Assembly: GCF_000196115.1 (NCBI RefSeq)
Contig: NC_005027.1
Location: 6,444,001 to 6,508,000, forward strand
Direction: 5' to 3'
Length of the DNA: 64,000 nucleotides
Source: Rhodopirellula baltica SH 1
GTDB taxonomy: Bacteria; Planctomycetota; Planctomycetia; Pirellulales; Pirellulaceae
Shown piece after piece: positions 35,639-45,300 of the stretch. Every line of letters starts with the position of its first letter. The stretch's first letter is position 1. Made by a program: the position numbers and the translations under genes. The notes under the pieces are model-generated. The model made no database searches. It worked only from the letters and a program-made list of their open reading frames with translations, and was not told the DNA's origin.

Positions 35639-37168
35639 ATGGCTCATTATCTCGGCATCGACATTGGCACCAGCGGCACGAAGACCCTGCTGATCGACGA
35701 AACCGGCCATGTGGTTGCCGAGGCGAATGCTGAATATCCCATGGAACAACCCAAACCGGGTTGGACCCAACAGGACCCTGAGCACTGGTGGGCAGCGACG
35801 AAAAAGACCGTTAAAGCGATGATGAAAAAGTCGGGGGTCGACAAGGCCGACGTGAAAGCGATTGGCTTGTCGGGACAAATGCACGGGTCGGTTTTCCTGG
35901 ACCGCGATGACAATGTGATTCGTCCGGCATTGTTGTGGAATGATCAACGCACGGCAGATCAGTGTGATCAAATCACGTCCGCCGCTGGGTCGCGTGAAAA
36001 GCTGATCGGCATGGTCGCCAACCCGGCCCTGACCGGATTCCAGGCACCAAAAGTGCTTTGGTTGCGAGACAACGAGAAGCGTAACTTCGACAAACTCGCG
36101 AAAGTGTTGTTGCCTAAGGACGACATCCGCCGGCGACTGACAGGCGATTATGTCACTGAAGTCAGCGATGCCAGCGGCACGTTGTTTTTGGACGTGAAGA
36201 AACGCGATTGGTCGAAGGAGTTGCTCGGCAAGCTCGATTTGTCGACTGACCTCTTGCCTCGTGTGGTCGAGTCCGAAGACGTCACCGGCACGCTGACCAA
36301 GGAAGCCGCGAAGGTTCTCGGGCTGACGACGCAGTGCAAGGTTGTCGGGGGTGCGGGCGATTGTGCCGCTGGCGCGATCGGCAACGGCATCGTAAAATCA
36401 GGTTTGCTGAGCACGTCGATCGGAACCAGCGGTGTGATGTTCGTTCACAGTGACGAACCCAACGTTGATGCCTCCGGGCGACTCCACACGTTCTGTCACG
36501 CCGTCCGCGGAAAGTGGCACATGATGGGTGTGAACTTGACCAGCGGTGGTTCGCTGCAATGGTGGGTAGATCAAGTCGTGCAAGGTTTGGCGGGCGTTCC
36601 CGCAGCGAAGCGGTTCGAAGCCGCCACGGCGGAAGCCGAAAAGGCAATCGCCGGCAGTGGCGGGATGCTGTTTTTGCCCTACTTGAACGGTGAACGAACA
36701 CCACACGCGGATCCAAACGCTCGCGGTGCGTTCGTTGGTATGAATCTCACCCATGATCGAGCGGCAATGACTCGAGCGGTGATGGAAGGCATCACATTTG
36801 CACTGCGTGACAGCCTCGAAATCATCGAGTCGCTCGGTGTTCCTGTTCGCCAAATCCGCGCCAGCGGTGGCGGCAGCAAGAACGTTTTTTGGCGTCAGAT
36901 GCAAGCCGATGTGTTCGGCAAAAAGATCACGACCTTGAAGGTCGAGCAGGGACCAGCCTTCGGTGTCGCCTTGCTCGCCGCAGTCGGCGATGGTGCTTAC
37001 AAGCACATCGCACAGGCGTGCCAAGCGACCATCGAAGTGGCTGCCGAAACCAAAGCGGATCGTTCCGCGAAACTCACTTACAACAAGCTCTTTCCTGTCT
37101 ACCGATCTCTGTACGGCAGTTTGAAAGACGACATGCACCAACTGGCTGAATTGCAATCAACAAATTGA
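35639..37168 (+). CDS. xylB: xylulokinase
   Basis: A 509-residue FGGY-family sugar kinase that phosphorylates D-xylulose to xylulose 5-phosphate in the cytoplasm. Evidence: HYLGIDIGTSGTKTLLID at the start, LSGQMHGSV and LLWNDQRT (both typical of XylB), DASGTLFLDV, the catalytic Asp in GGAGDCAAGAIGNG, LPYLNGERTPHADPNARG and RASGGGSKNVFWRQM. The length is normal for XylB. No xylose isomerase gene is adjacent. Its stop overlaps the TTG start of proB (TTGA), so the two appear translationally coupled although their pathways are unrelated. Confidence 0.95.
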   Translation: MAHYLGIDIGTSGTKTLLIDETGHVVAEANAEYPMEQPKPGWTQQDPEHWWAATKKTVKAMMKKSGVDKADVKAIGLSGQMHGSVFLDRDDNVIRPALLWNDQRTADQCDQITSAAGSREKLIGMVANPALTGFQAPKVLWLRDNEKRNFDKLAKVLLPKDDIRRRLTGDYVTEVSDASGTLFLDVKKRDWSKELLGKLDLSTDLLPRVVESEDVTGTLTKEAAKVLGLTTQCKVVGGAGDCAAGAIGNGIVKSGLLSTSIGTSGVMFVHSDEPNVDASGRLHTFCHAVRGKWHMMGVNLTSGGSLQWWVDQVVQGLAGVPAAKRFEAATAEAEKAIAGSGGMLFLPYLNGERTPHADPNARGAFVGMNLTHDRAAMTRAVMEGITFALRDSLEIIESLGVPVRQIRASGGGSKNVFWRQMQADVFGKKITTLKVEQGPAFGVALLAAVGDGAYKHIAQACQATIEVAAETKADRSAKLTYNKLFPVYRSLYGSLKDDMHQLAELQSTN

Positions 37169-38334
37169 ACGAATCTTCAGAAGCAAACGATCTCGCCATT
37201 CGGCGTCAGATCATCGACGAAACCAAATGCGTGGTGGTCAAGGTCGGCACGCGAGTTCTCACGACATCGGACGGCAAACTCGATCTCGAACGTGTGGATC
37301 GACTGGCGGAACAGCTTTGCCGCATCGCCGACACCGGACGTCAAACCATCATGGTCAGTAGCGGTGCCGTTGGTGCCGGCGTTGCCAAACTGGGTTTGCC
37401 GCAGCGTCCCACCGACCTGAAATCTTTGCAGGCGATTGCCGCGATCGGACAAGCCGATTTGATCGGCGCGTACGAAAAGTCGTTGCAGAAGCGAGGTCGA
37501 CATGCCGCTCAGGTTTTGCTGACCCGAAATGACCTTCGTCGTCGCAGCGGTTACTTACACGTGCGAAACGCGCTCAACGGAATCGATGAGTTGGGAGCGA
37601 TCGCGGTCGTCAACGAAAACGACTCGGTCGCCGTTTCGGAACTGAAGACGACCTTCGGCGACAACGATCGTTTGGCCGCGCAAGTCGCGGGGCTATTCAA
37701 CGACGTGATGCTGATTTTGCTGACGGATGTTTCCGCACTGTACGACGGTCACCCCGACGAAAAAGACAGCCAGCCGATCCACATGGTTCACGATGTGGAC
37801 GATGGTGTGATGGCGTTGGTTGACGATCAAGTTTCGACCGTCAGTAAAGGTGGCATGGGCGGAAAGCTTCGAGCTTCCAAGCTGGCCAACTCGCACGGGC
37901 ATCCCACCATCATTGGATCAGGTACCGAGGAATTTGTTCTCGACCGAATTTTCGCGGGTGACGCCGTCGGAACACTGTTTGTGCCTCCGAAGCGTTCGCT
38001 CAAAGGACGTCGACGTTGGATTGGCAGTTCCGCCAATGTCGCCGGGACGTTGTTCCTCGACCAAGGCGCAGTCGATGCCATCCAAAAGCACGGCCGAAGC
38101 CTGTTGGCGATTGGAATCCAGCGTGTGGAAGGGACGTTTGCCCACGGGAACGTGGTCCGCTTGGTCGGTCCCAACGGCGAAGAGTTCGGGCGTGGACTAT
38201 CGAACTATCGCAGCCACGAAGTGGCCCGAATCGCTGGTAAACCCAGCGAGCAAATCGAATGGATCCTCGGGCATCGCCCTTACGAGAACGTCATCCACCG
38301 CAACAACTTGGTGTTGCGTATTGTTCCCGAGTGA
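37165..38334 (+). CDS. proB: glutamate 5-kinase
   Basis: A 389-residue enzyme for the first step of proline biosynthesis: ATP-dependent phosphorylation of glutamate. The amino-acid kinase domain (about 20-270) has VVKVGTRVLT, MVSSGAVGAGVAKLG, AAIGQADLIGAYE, VNENDSVAVSEL, FGDNDRLAAQVAG and KGGMGGKLRASKLA. A C-terminal PUA domain (about 290-385) is present, as in the full-length form of ProB. The likely start is TTG 37165, overlapping the xylB stop; no in-frame ATG lies near. A palindromic repeat follows 30 bases after the stop. Confidence 0.95.
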   Translation: MNESSEANDLAIRRQIIDETKCVVVKVGTRVLTTSDGKLDLERVDRLAEQLCRIADTGRQTIMVSSGAVGAGVAKLGLPQRPTDLKSLQAIAAIGQADLIGAYEKSLQKRGRHAAQVLLTRNDLRRRSGYLHVRNALNGIDELGAIAVVNENDSVAVSELKTTFGDNDRLAAQVAGLFNDVMLILLTDVSALYDGHPDEKDSQPIHMVHDVDDGVMALVDDQVSTVSKGGMGGKLRASKLANSHGHPTIIGSGTEEFVLDRIFAGDAVGTLFVPPKRSLKGRRRWIGSSANVAGTLFLDQGAVDAIQKHGRSLLAIGIQRVEGTFAHGNVVRLVGPNGEEFGRGLSNYRSHEVARIAGKPSEQIEWILGHRPYENVIHRNNLVLRIVPE

Positions 38335-38363
38335 GTCGTCGGCTGGGCTTCCGAGCACTGAGC

Positions 38364-38383
38364 GATGGTCTTGGAAGACCATC
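38364..38383. repeat. palindromic repeat, copy A
   Basis: GATGGTCTT-GG-AAGACCATC, a perfect 9-bp stem with a 2-base centre, followed by GTACG. It shares layout and most bases with copies B and C in the 40599-41014 spacer, but its sixth stem pair is T-A instead of G-C, so the pairing is kept. It lies between convergent proB and the glycosyltransferase gene and may help end both transcripts. Confidence 0.65.
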
Positions 38384-38422
38384 GTACGGGGTGTCGGCTG
38401 AACTGGTGCGCAAATCGTCTGG

Positions 38423-39388
38423 TTAAGCCGCACGCCGAAGCGGTTCGCGATGCACTGAGGTCATCGGCAGCGTTTCAGGATTGTCGTCCACCGACAGGAC
38501 GCCAGCCGTTTGCACGGAACGTGAAATTGCGTTTCCGGCCAGCGGAGCGGTCATGCGTCGAAGGCCCGAGACCAAACTGGATGGACGCATACCGCCTGCC
38601 AGTGTGGTTGTGAGCAAACGCTGCACTCCGCGACCCCATCCAGCTGATCCACCACTCCGGAGGTGATCCGAGAGGGCTTGCAGTCGGCGGTGGTTTTGGT
38701 GGATGCGAAGGTCGTAGTCGAGCACTTCGGTTTCGAAGTCGACACTCATCACGCTGTCTTCGGCAACGACGCATCGCCAGCCGGCTTGCGTGGTCAAGTG
38801 ACCATAAGTGAGCGATGCTTCGATCGTATCGGTGCCGCGATAGCTGATCGACAAGCTGCGAAGCAAATCACGACGCCAGAACGATGCAGCCAGGAAGGCA
38901 CCTTCGACGCGAGCAGCGGCTTTGCGAGCGACTTGTTTTTCGCCAAATCCGATTGGGCCGCAGGCGGATGAGGCGGTGGTTCGCCATCCAGCGTGCTCGA
39001 TGCGTTGCGTTTCCGAGTCACGGACCACGGGCACGACCACACCGGTTTCGTGGCCTTCGAATTGTGCGAGAGCTGCGTCGGTCCAGTTTTCCGTCGCAAC
39101 GTGGCCATCCGCGACGACGTGAACAAATCGGCCCATCGCCAATTCAGCGGCTTCGGAAATCTGGCGCAGGACGCTGGTCGAACCACTGTCGACAAAACGA
39201 ACTTCGTCGCCCAAATCAAACGGGTCGTCATAGGTCCCGTCATGAGGCACAATCACCTCGCACCCATCTGGGCGATGCTGCAATACGCTTGCGAGCGAGG
39301 ATTCGAAAGCCGCGCCATCACCACCATGAGGGACGACGATCGACAAACGCGGGATGTTAGACAAATTTCGCACCACTGCACCTGCCAA
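38423..39388 (-). CDS. family 2-like glycosyltransferase
   Basis: A 321-residue protein with the N-terminal half of a GT-A fold: RLSIVVPHGGDGAAFESSLASVL, then a nucleotide-binding strand (EVIVPHDGTYDDP) and FVHVVADGHV, which occupies the place of the usual DXD region. The middle (ARVEGAFLAASFWRRDLLR) resembles the acceptor part of GT2 enzymes. No membrane segments, so soluble or peripherally bound. The start codon is TTG at 39388; GTG codons a few residues inside are alternatives. No other sugar or polysaccharide genes adjoin it. It is divergent from the aldo/keto reductase gene. Confidence 0.7.
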   Translation of the reverse strand: MAGAVVRNLSNIPRLSIVVPHGGDGAAFESSLASVLQHRPDGCEVIVPHDGTYDDPFDLGDEVRFVDSGSTSVLRQISEAAELAMGRFVHVVADGHVATENWTDAALAQFEGHETGVVVPVVRDSETQRIEHAGWRTTASSACGPIGFGEKQVARKAAARVEGAFLAASFWRRDLLRSLSISYRGTDTIEASLTYGHLTTQAGWRCVVAEDSVMSVDFETEVLDYDLRIHQNHRRLQALSDHLRSGGSAGWGRGVQRLLTTTLAGGMRPSSLVSGLRRMTAPLAGNAISRSVQTAGVLSVDDNPETLPMTSVHREPLRRAA

Positions 39389-39599
39389 GGATTCTGCTTA
39401 CCGGGCCGACCGAGACCCTCGGTTCGCCGCTGAGAAAGGATTTCGGACGCAACCGTGATTCCAGTTGAGACGATCGGTCCGGTTCATCTCGAAAGCCGGC
39501 AAGTTCCTTTTGAGGCAGACGGACCGACCCGATAATCGTCATCGCTTTCCAGACCCGTTCCATTTCCACCCGCGAATCTCACCACGTGAAACGTTTGCT

Positions 39600-40598
39600 A
39601 TGAAACAAGTCTCCCTTGGTCATGATGGTTTTCCCGTTTCGAGACTCGGATTCGGGGGGTGGGCTCTTGGTGGACAATGGGGCGCTCAAGACGACGAGGC
39701 TTCTCTCGCTGCACTGCAGCATGCCATCGAACATGGGATCACATTCATTGATACGGCGCCGGGTTATGGGGACGGTCGCAGTGAACAAGTCATCGGTCAG
39801 TTTCTGAAACAGCTGCCCGCCTCGATCCGCGAAAAGATTCACGTGGCGACCAAAACGCCACCTTCGGAAGGCCCTTGGCCACCCAGCCCATATTGCCGTT
39901 GGCAGGACCGTTACGGTGCGGCCTACATCCGTGCTAACGTCGAAGAGCGTTTGCGAAACCTCGGTGTCGAATGCCTCGATCTGTTGCAGCTGCACTCATG
40001 GACATCGGCTTGGAACGACGATCCGCAGCCATTGCTCGTGCTGCAAAAGCTTCGTCAGGAAGGCAAAATCAATCGCATTGGTTTGTGCACCCCCGAGCAA
40101 GATCAGAACTGCGTGATTCAGTTGATGCGAGATGGATTGGTCGACGTGGTTCAGGTCGTGTTCAATATCTTTGAACAAGAGCCCGCGGCCCAGTTGTTGC
40201 CGGTTGCGGAAGAAACGGGCACTGGTGTCATTGTTCGCGTTTCATTGGACGAAGGTGCTCTGACCGGCAAGTACTCAGCCGACCACCAGTTTCCGGAAGA
40301 CGACTTTCGATCCGGTTACTTCGCGGGCGATCGCATGCAACGGACAACAAAACGAGTCGATGCCATTGGTGATGATTTGAAAGAGTTCGGATTGGACGAG
40401 CATTATTCACTGGCCGCTACCGCAATTCAGTTTGCCATGTCGCCCACCGCGGTTCAAACCGTGATCGTCGGCATGCGAAATGTCGAACAGGTCGCATTGA
40501 ACGTGGCGACGGAAGCCTTGCCGGCATTGCCTGAGGAATTCCTTCGTCGTTTGCAATTGCATCAATGGCGTCGCGGCGTTTGGTACAGCGGCAAGTGA
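39600..40598 (+). CDS. aldo/keto reductase
   Basis: A 332-residue TIM-barrel oxidoreductase. The start MKQVSLGHDGFPVSRLGFGG is typical of the family. The catalytic tetrad is visible: Asp and Tyr in FIDTAPGYGDGRSE, Lys in VATKTPP, His in LLQLHSW. The cofactor segment near the end (VQTVIVGMRNVEQVALN) fits NADPH binding. Such enzymes reduce carbonyl compounds in the cytoplasm. The open frame runs upstream to 39465 but ATG 39600 matches the family start. It is followed by a repeat-rich spacer. The substrate is unknown. Confidence 0.92.
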   Translation: MKQVSLGHDGFPVSRLGFGGWALGGQWGAQDDEASLAALQHAIEHGITFIDTAPGYGDGRSEQVIGQFLKQLPASIREKIHVATKTPPSEGPWPPSPYCRWQDRYGAAYIRANVEERLRNLGVECLDLLQLHSWTSAWNDDPQPLLVLQKLRQEGKINRIGLCTPEQDQNCVIQLMRDGLVDVVQVVFNIFEQEPAAQLLPVAEETGTGVIVRVSLDEGALTGKYSADHQFPEDDFRSGYFAGDRMQRTTKRVDAIGDDLKEFGLDEHYSLAATAIQFAMSPTAVQTVIVGMRNVEQVALNVATEALPALPEEFLRRLQLHQWRRGVWYSGK

Positions 40599-40640
40599 TC
40601 TGAGTTCAAACCTTTCATCGAGTGAACCCCGATAACGCTG

Positions 40641-40664
40641 TACGATGGGCTTCCAAGCCCGTCG
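40641..40664 (-). repeat. palindromic repeat, copy B
   Basis: 24 bases that are the exact reverse complement of copy C. The stem GATGGGCTT/AAGCCCGTC is complete if one G-U wobble is allowed. It lies 43 bases after the aldo/keto reductase stop. Confidence 0.7.
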
Positions 40665-40739
40665 ATCGTCACCTGTCGTCGCTCCGCGACTGGGTGTGTT
40701 CGGGTGATTGAACAACCGCGGAGCGGTGGCAGTTGTCAG

Positions 40740-40760
40740 CCTCGGGTTTTCAACCCGAGG
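40740..40760. repeat. perfect hairpin in the repeat-rich spacer
   Basis: CCTCGGGTT and AACCCGAGG pair over 9 bp around a TTC loop. No T-run follows, so it is better read as one of the repeat elements than as a clear intrinsic terminator. Confidence 0.55.
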
Positions 40761-40960
40761 TCTCGAGCGTCACCCCCTTCGACTCGGCAAGCCGCGGAGC
40801 GGCCACAGGTGAGAGGACGGATTGATTGAAAAAGTGAAATTGTAAATTGCAAATTGTAAAATCTGGGTGGCTGGGGCGCTAACCGAAGAAGACAGGCGGC
40901 GGCACTCATCGTGCCGCATGTAGCTGGTGTGGGGCGTGCTGACCCTTCGAGGTTTCATTT

Positions 40961-40984
40961 CGACGGGCTTGGAAGCCCATCGTA
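40961..40984 (+). repeat. palindromic repeat, copy C
   Basis: 24 bases, the exact inverted match of copy B and related to copy A at 38364. It lies 31 bases before the stop of the DUF1552 gene, so with copy B it brackets the spacer between two convergent genes. Confidence 0.7.
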
Positions 40985-41014
40985 CGCGGATTGGGGCGGA
41001 GGCTTCGAGACCGA

Positions 41015-42337
41015 TCACAGTCCGGCGAGCCGTTTTTCGGCGTCACCGAATTCGTCGAGTTCGACTCCCATGCGATCCATGATCGACAGGTACATGCTGC
41101 ACAGTTTTCGGTCCTCGTCGGACTCTTCGAGGTAATCCAAAACGCGTCCGGATTCTAGGCTTCCCGACAAACCACCGGTCAGTAGCACGGGCAGCTTGCT
41201 CGAATCATGAGCGTTGCCTGACCACATGCTGGACAGGAACAGCAAACATGAATGATCCAAGACCGTGCCGTCGCCTTCCGCCATCGCGTCAAGCTTGCCG
41301 GCCAAATACGCGTACTGGCTGCAGTAGTATCGCGAGATTCGTTCGTAGGCATCCGAACGATCGCTGTGCGAAGCGGAGTGGTGCGTCGATTGGACGTCCA
41401 GGAACGGATAGAACAATCCTGACAAATCGCGGTTGAGCAACAGTGTCGCCACACGAGCTTTGTCGGTTTGGAATCCCAAGGCAACGATGTCACACATCAA
41501 TCGCATGTGCTCTCGGATGTCTTCCGGCAATCCGTCGTCGGGACGTTTCATTGCATGAATCGGTTTGCCTTGGTCTTTCGCTCGGTCGCTCGCTTTCGCA
41601 TGTGCAGCCCGCATTGACGCCGCTCGTTTCTCGACCTCACGGACGCTACTAAGAAATTCTTCTAACTTGGCTCGGTCGGACACGCTGACTTGTCGTCGCA
41701 GGGACGCCGCGTCCTCACCTACTCGGTCCAGAATACTCTCGTTGCGGCGGCTGCCTTGGTTGTCAAACAGCGCGTCGAAAGCGAGCGATGGGTAGACCTC
41801 CATTGGCACTGGCGAAGTCGCGTTTTGCCACGAGATATGTGAGCTGTACGCCATCGAGAAATTGGTCTCGTGGTATCCCGTGACCGGTTGCTCACATCCG
41901 AGAACCAAACTCGGAACCGCCGTTTGGTTTTGGAAATGATTCGCGAGAACTTGGTCCATGCTGATGCCGCCGCGAAGTTCCGAACCCTTCTTAAGCGACG
42001 CACCTGAAAGAATGTTGCCTGTCTGCCCCGGGTGGATGCCGACTCCGGTGGCGTTCTCGTTGAACAGCCCGGTGATGAAGTTCAGTTTGTGCTTGAGCGG
42101 TTCCATGGGAGCCAAGCTTTTACCCAGTTCCATGTCTTTGCCAGATCCTTTGGCCCACCAGTGATCGGCATTGATCCCGCAACCCATGAACAACGCGGCA
42201 AAGCGTTGTGGGGTTTCGGCGGCATCATGCCCGACCATCGTTTCGCGGCCCCAAACTGGGATCGATTCCAACCAAGGTAAAGCCATGGCTACACCGGCGC
42301 CGCGCAGCAATGTTCGTCGATTGACAGCAGGATTCAT
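41015..42337 (-). CDS. DUF1552 protein with Tat signal
   Basis: A 440-residue protein of the planctomycete DUF1552 family. The N terminus NRRTLLRGAGVAMALPWLES is a twin-arginine signal. Family segments include RFAALFMGCGINADHWW, LNFITGLFNENATGVGIHPGQ, GISMDQVLANHF and the late THHSASH. The fold is related to sulfatase-like/DUF1501 exported proteins, but the activity is unknown. Its ATG overlaps the stop of the DUF1592 gene (ATGA), and the two families are nearly always paired in planctomycetes, so they probably act together outside the cytoplasm. Confidence 0.9.
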   Translation of the reverse strand: MNPAVNRRTLLRGAGVAMALPWLESIPVWGRETMVGHDAAETPQRFAALFMGCGINADHWWAKGSGKDMELGKSLAPMEPLKHKLNFITGLFNENATGVGIHPGQTGNILSGASLKKGSELRGGISMDQVLANHFQNQTAVPSLVLGCEQPVTGYHETNFSMAYSSHISWQNATSPVPMEVYPSLAFDALFDNQGSRRNESILDRVGEDAASLRRQVSVSDRAKLEEFLSSVREVEKRAASMRAAHAKASDRAKDQGKPIHAMKRPDDGLPEDIREHMRLMCDIVALGFQTDKARVATLLLNRDLSGLFYPFLDVQSTHHSASHSDRSDAYERISRYYCSQYAYLAGKLDAMAEGDGTVLDHSCLLFLSSMWSGNAHDSSKLPVLLTGGLSGSLESGRVLDYLEESDEDRKLCSMYLSIMDRMGVELDEFGDAEKRLAGL

Positions 42338-45300
42338 GGAGAAGGTTCCGTTTCTGAATGAGGAGCGTTGTCGACGGAGGCGAGTTGAACGCGTTTGTTG
42401 CGAAACGCGGGGCTGGTCACGATCGTTTCGATCATGGATTGAAAACGGTATTCATTGGCTTCTAAGTTGGACTGCATCTCAGCGATCAAGGATTCATCTG
42501 ATAGCTGCAAGGAACGTCCTAGTGCGAAGGCTAAAAGCTTGCGACACAGATGTTCGACGAAGTCCTTCTCACGGTCGCGGCGAATGTAATCTTTCAGGCC
42601 CTCGATGCCGTCGCCCTGGCCGCCATCGGGGAACACCACGCTGGCGTCGATCAAGCGTCCACCCAGGTCCGCGTCTCGCATTTCACCGACGGGACCGTAG
42701 CCTTCGAAAACCAATCCCATCGAGTCGATTCTCTCGTGGCATCCCGCACAACTGGGGTGCTCCCGGTGGCGAGCGAGAGCTTCGCGAATGGTCAGGTCAC
42801 CTAGTTTGGATTCGTCTTCAGGCAATTCCGGAACTTCGGCGGGAGGTGCCGGAACGTGCTCGCCGAGGACTCGCTGGACAACCCAATTGCCTCGCTGCAC
42901 GGGGCTGGTTCTCAGTCCCGGCGAATTGCGAGTCAAGAAGACACCCATCGGCAACAAACCGCCTCGTCCGTACTGGTTGGCATTGGGTAGTTGGACCCAA
43001 TCGTCATCGGAGTCCGACGCTTCCATCAGCGAGTTAAAACTTTGCTCGTCGATGCCATAGTGCGATGCCAGTTCTCGATTGACGAAAGTGTGATTCGCGT
43101 ACAGCAGATCGAGCACGGAACCGTCACGTTGAATGAAATCGGCAAAGAATCTGAGTGGTTCTTCCAGCATCGACTGCCGAAGGTCATCCGTGAACGTCGG
43201 GAACTTTTCTCGGTCGACTCCTTTGTGTTGATCAAAGCGTCGAAAGTTCAACCAGTTGCCCATGAATTCGCGGACGAAGCCTTGGCTGCGAATGTCACTC
43301 AGCATCCGATGCGTCTGCTCGGCGAGGACTTTAGGTTCTTGCAGTCGATCCTGTGCCGCGAGTTCCATCAGTTGTTCATCCGGCATGCTCGACCAAACGA
43401 AGTAGCTCAAACGGTTGGCCAACGAATGCGAGTCCAGTGGTTCGACACCGGACGGCAACTTCGAGGCATTCGCGTCGGAGTCGGCCAGTTGATTGGTAGG
43501 GTCGACGCGGTAGCAAAAATGAGGTGACATCAAGATCCGCACGACGCAGTCGCGAATGGATTCTTCGTGATCGAGTTCGCCTTCGGTTCGCAAGTATTGA
43601 TAGAACGCGAGCAGGGAATCTTTGTCAGTTTGTTTGAGCGGACGGCGGTAGGCTCGCTCGGCAAACTGCAGCATCGCTTCGAGTTGAACGGGTTCGGATT
43701 GTTTGCGGATTTTTTCGAGTGAGCGAAAGGTTTTTGACATGTCGTCGAAATAGCGCCGGATCGCCGCGAGGGCTTTCGGGCTCGCTCCCACGCGTTCGGC
43801 TTTTGCCGTGTAGGCATCGCACAAACCACGGACCTTCTCTTCCGCAATGCAGTCCTTGTCCTCCGCGCGGTATCGATCGAACACGCGATCACGCATGAAC
43901 TTCGAGTCGGTTCGGTCGAACCAAATGAAGCCAGCGTATTGACGCATGGGAGCGGAAGTCACGAAATCGAGTTCCAGCCAAAGGCGATCCAGCGTCTCGC
44001 GTTTGTCGTCAGTCAACATCAAGTCGCAAAGGGGAGCGTCGTCGCGGAAGTATCCCATTTGGCTATGGAAACCGGCACTCAAGAAGCGGCCCTTGAGATT
44101 CTTCTCCTTCTTTTGGTCCAGGTACACGCGAGCACGTTCTGAGACCAGGAACTGGTCCGGAAAGACGCTGCAAAAACGATCCAGTTCATGCGAGAAAGCC
44201 TCCAGGTCGGTCTCTGATTCGGGCACGGTCATGGCCGTGACGACGGCGTCTTGTGCTGGGATCTCGAATCGACTGGGATCGAAACTCTTCATCAGATCCG
44301 ACAGTGGAGGCAATTGATCTTTCGCGAATCGCCGACGATTCGCGACAAATTGCCGGTTCTTCCAAAGCACCAGCGATTGGGAGCCCGGGTTCATGTCCGG
44401 TGCGGTCAGATTGGGGACATCAGGAATTAATGATTCTCGCAGCGACTCGATGAAATTTGCAATGGTGTCGCAGTGTTCTCGAGCTTCGGTATCCGTGAGG
44501 TCCTTTTGAGTGACGTCGTTCCACATTTGTTTCAACGCGGCAATGGGACCGATGGTCGGTTGATCATCATCGTCGCGTTTGTTCTCGAGCAACTCGTTCA
44601 GAACGCGGCAGTACTTTGCGCTGACTCCATGTTGTCGACATCGTTGGTCGAGCGGAGTAGCGGATGAGGACTGCTGATTCTTCCAGACAACGAACAGATG
44701 GTCCGAGATCTCAGTGTTTTGTTGCCGATAAAAATCGATGATGCGGTTGACGCAAAATTTGTCGCGATCGGTGGGCGTGATCACCGGGTGAGGTGAGAAC
44801 GCCAGCCCGGAGGGTGTGATCGCCATGTGCTCGCCAACACGGCGAGCTGCCTGAAGGTACTTCTTGAGCAATGCGGGAGACATCGTCAACGATTCACCGG
44901 AATTGTCGAAGCCGGCTTCGTTGGCTGGGTCGATGGGAAAGTCCGCTGCGGGGCGAATGTCGACGCCGGTCAGATCACGAATCGTGCGGTCGTATTCGGC
45001 ACTGCTGAGCCGACGGGCGAGAACCAACCCGGGATCACCGCTGGTCCGTTTTGCTTCCGCCGCTTTGAGGGACTCGATCCAAGCGATCACAGCGTCGCGT
45101 TGTTCCGCGGAAGGCTGGACGTCGGAATCTTCCGGTGGCATATCACCGACTTCCAAACGGTCCAAGACAACCGCCCAGTGACGAAACCGTTTTACGACAT
45201 CGTCGATGTTTCGGTCAGCACTGAGATCGAGATCCCCTTCGGCGGTTTCGTCGTCATGGCACTGCAAACAATTCTGTTGCAGGAACGGCTGAACCGTATC

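Larger units (their letters stand above)
40599..41014. repeat. gene-free spacer made of short repeats and hairpins
   Basis: No gene is supportable in these 416 bases. They contain two inverted copies of a palindromic unit (B 40641-40664, C 40961-40984, exact reverse complements). There is also a perfect 9-bp hairpin CCTCGGGTT-TTC-AACCCGAGG (40740-40760). Three copies of a 20-bp unit with core CGCGGAGCG and end CAGKTG lie at 40670-40689 (inverted), 40716-40735 and 40792-40811. An AT-rich run of AAATTGTAAA-type repeats spans about 40836-40861. The layout looks like accumulated small non-coding elements between convergent genes. Confidence 0.7.
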
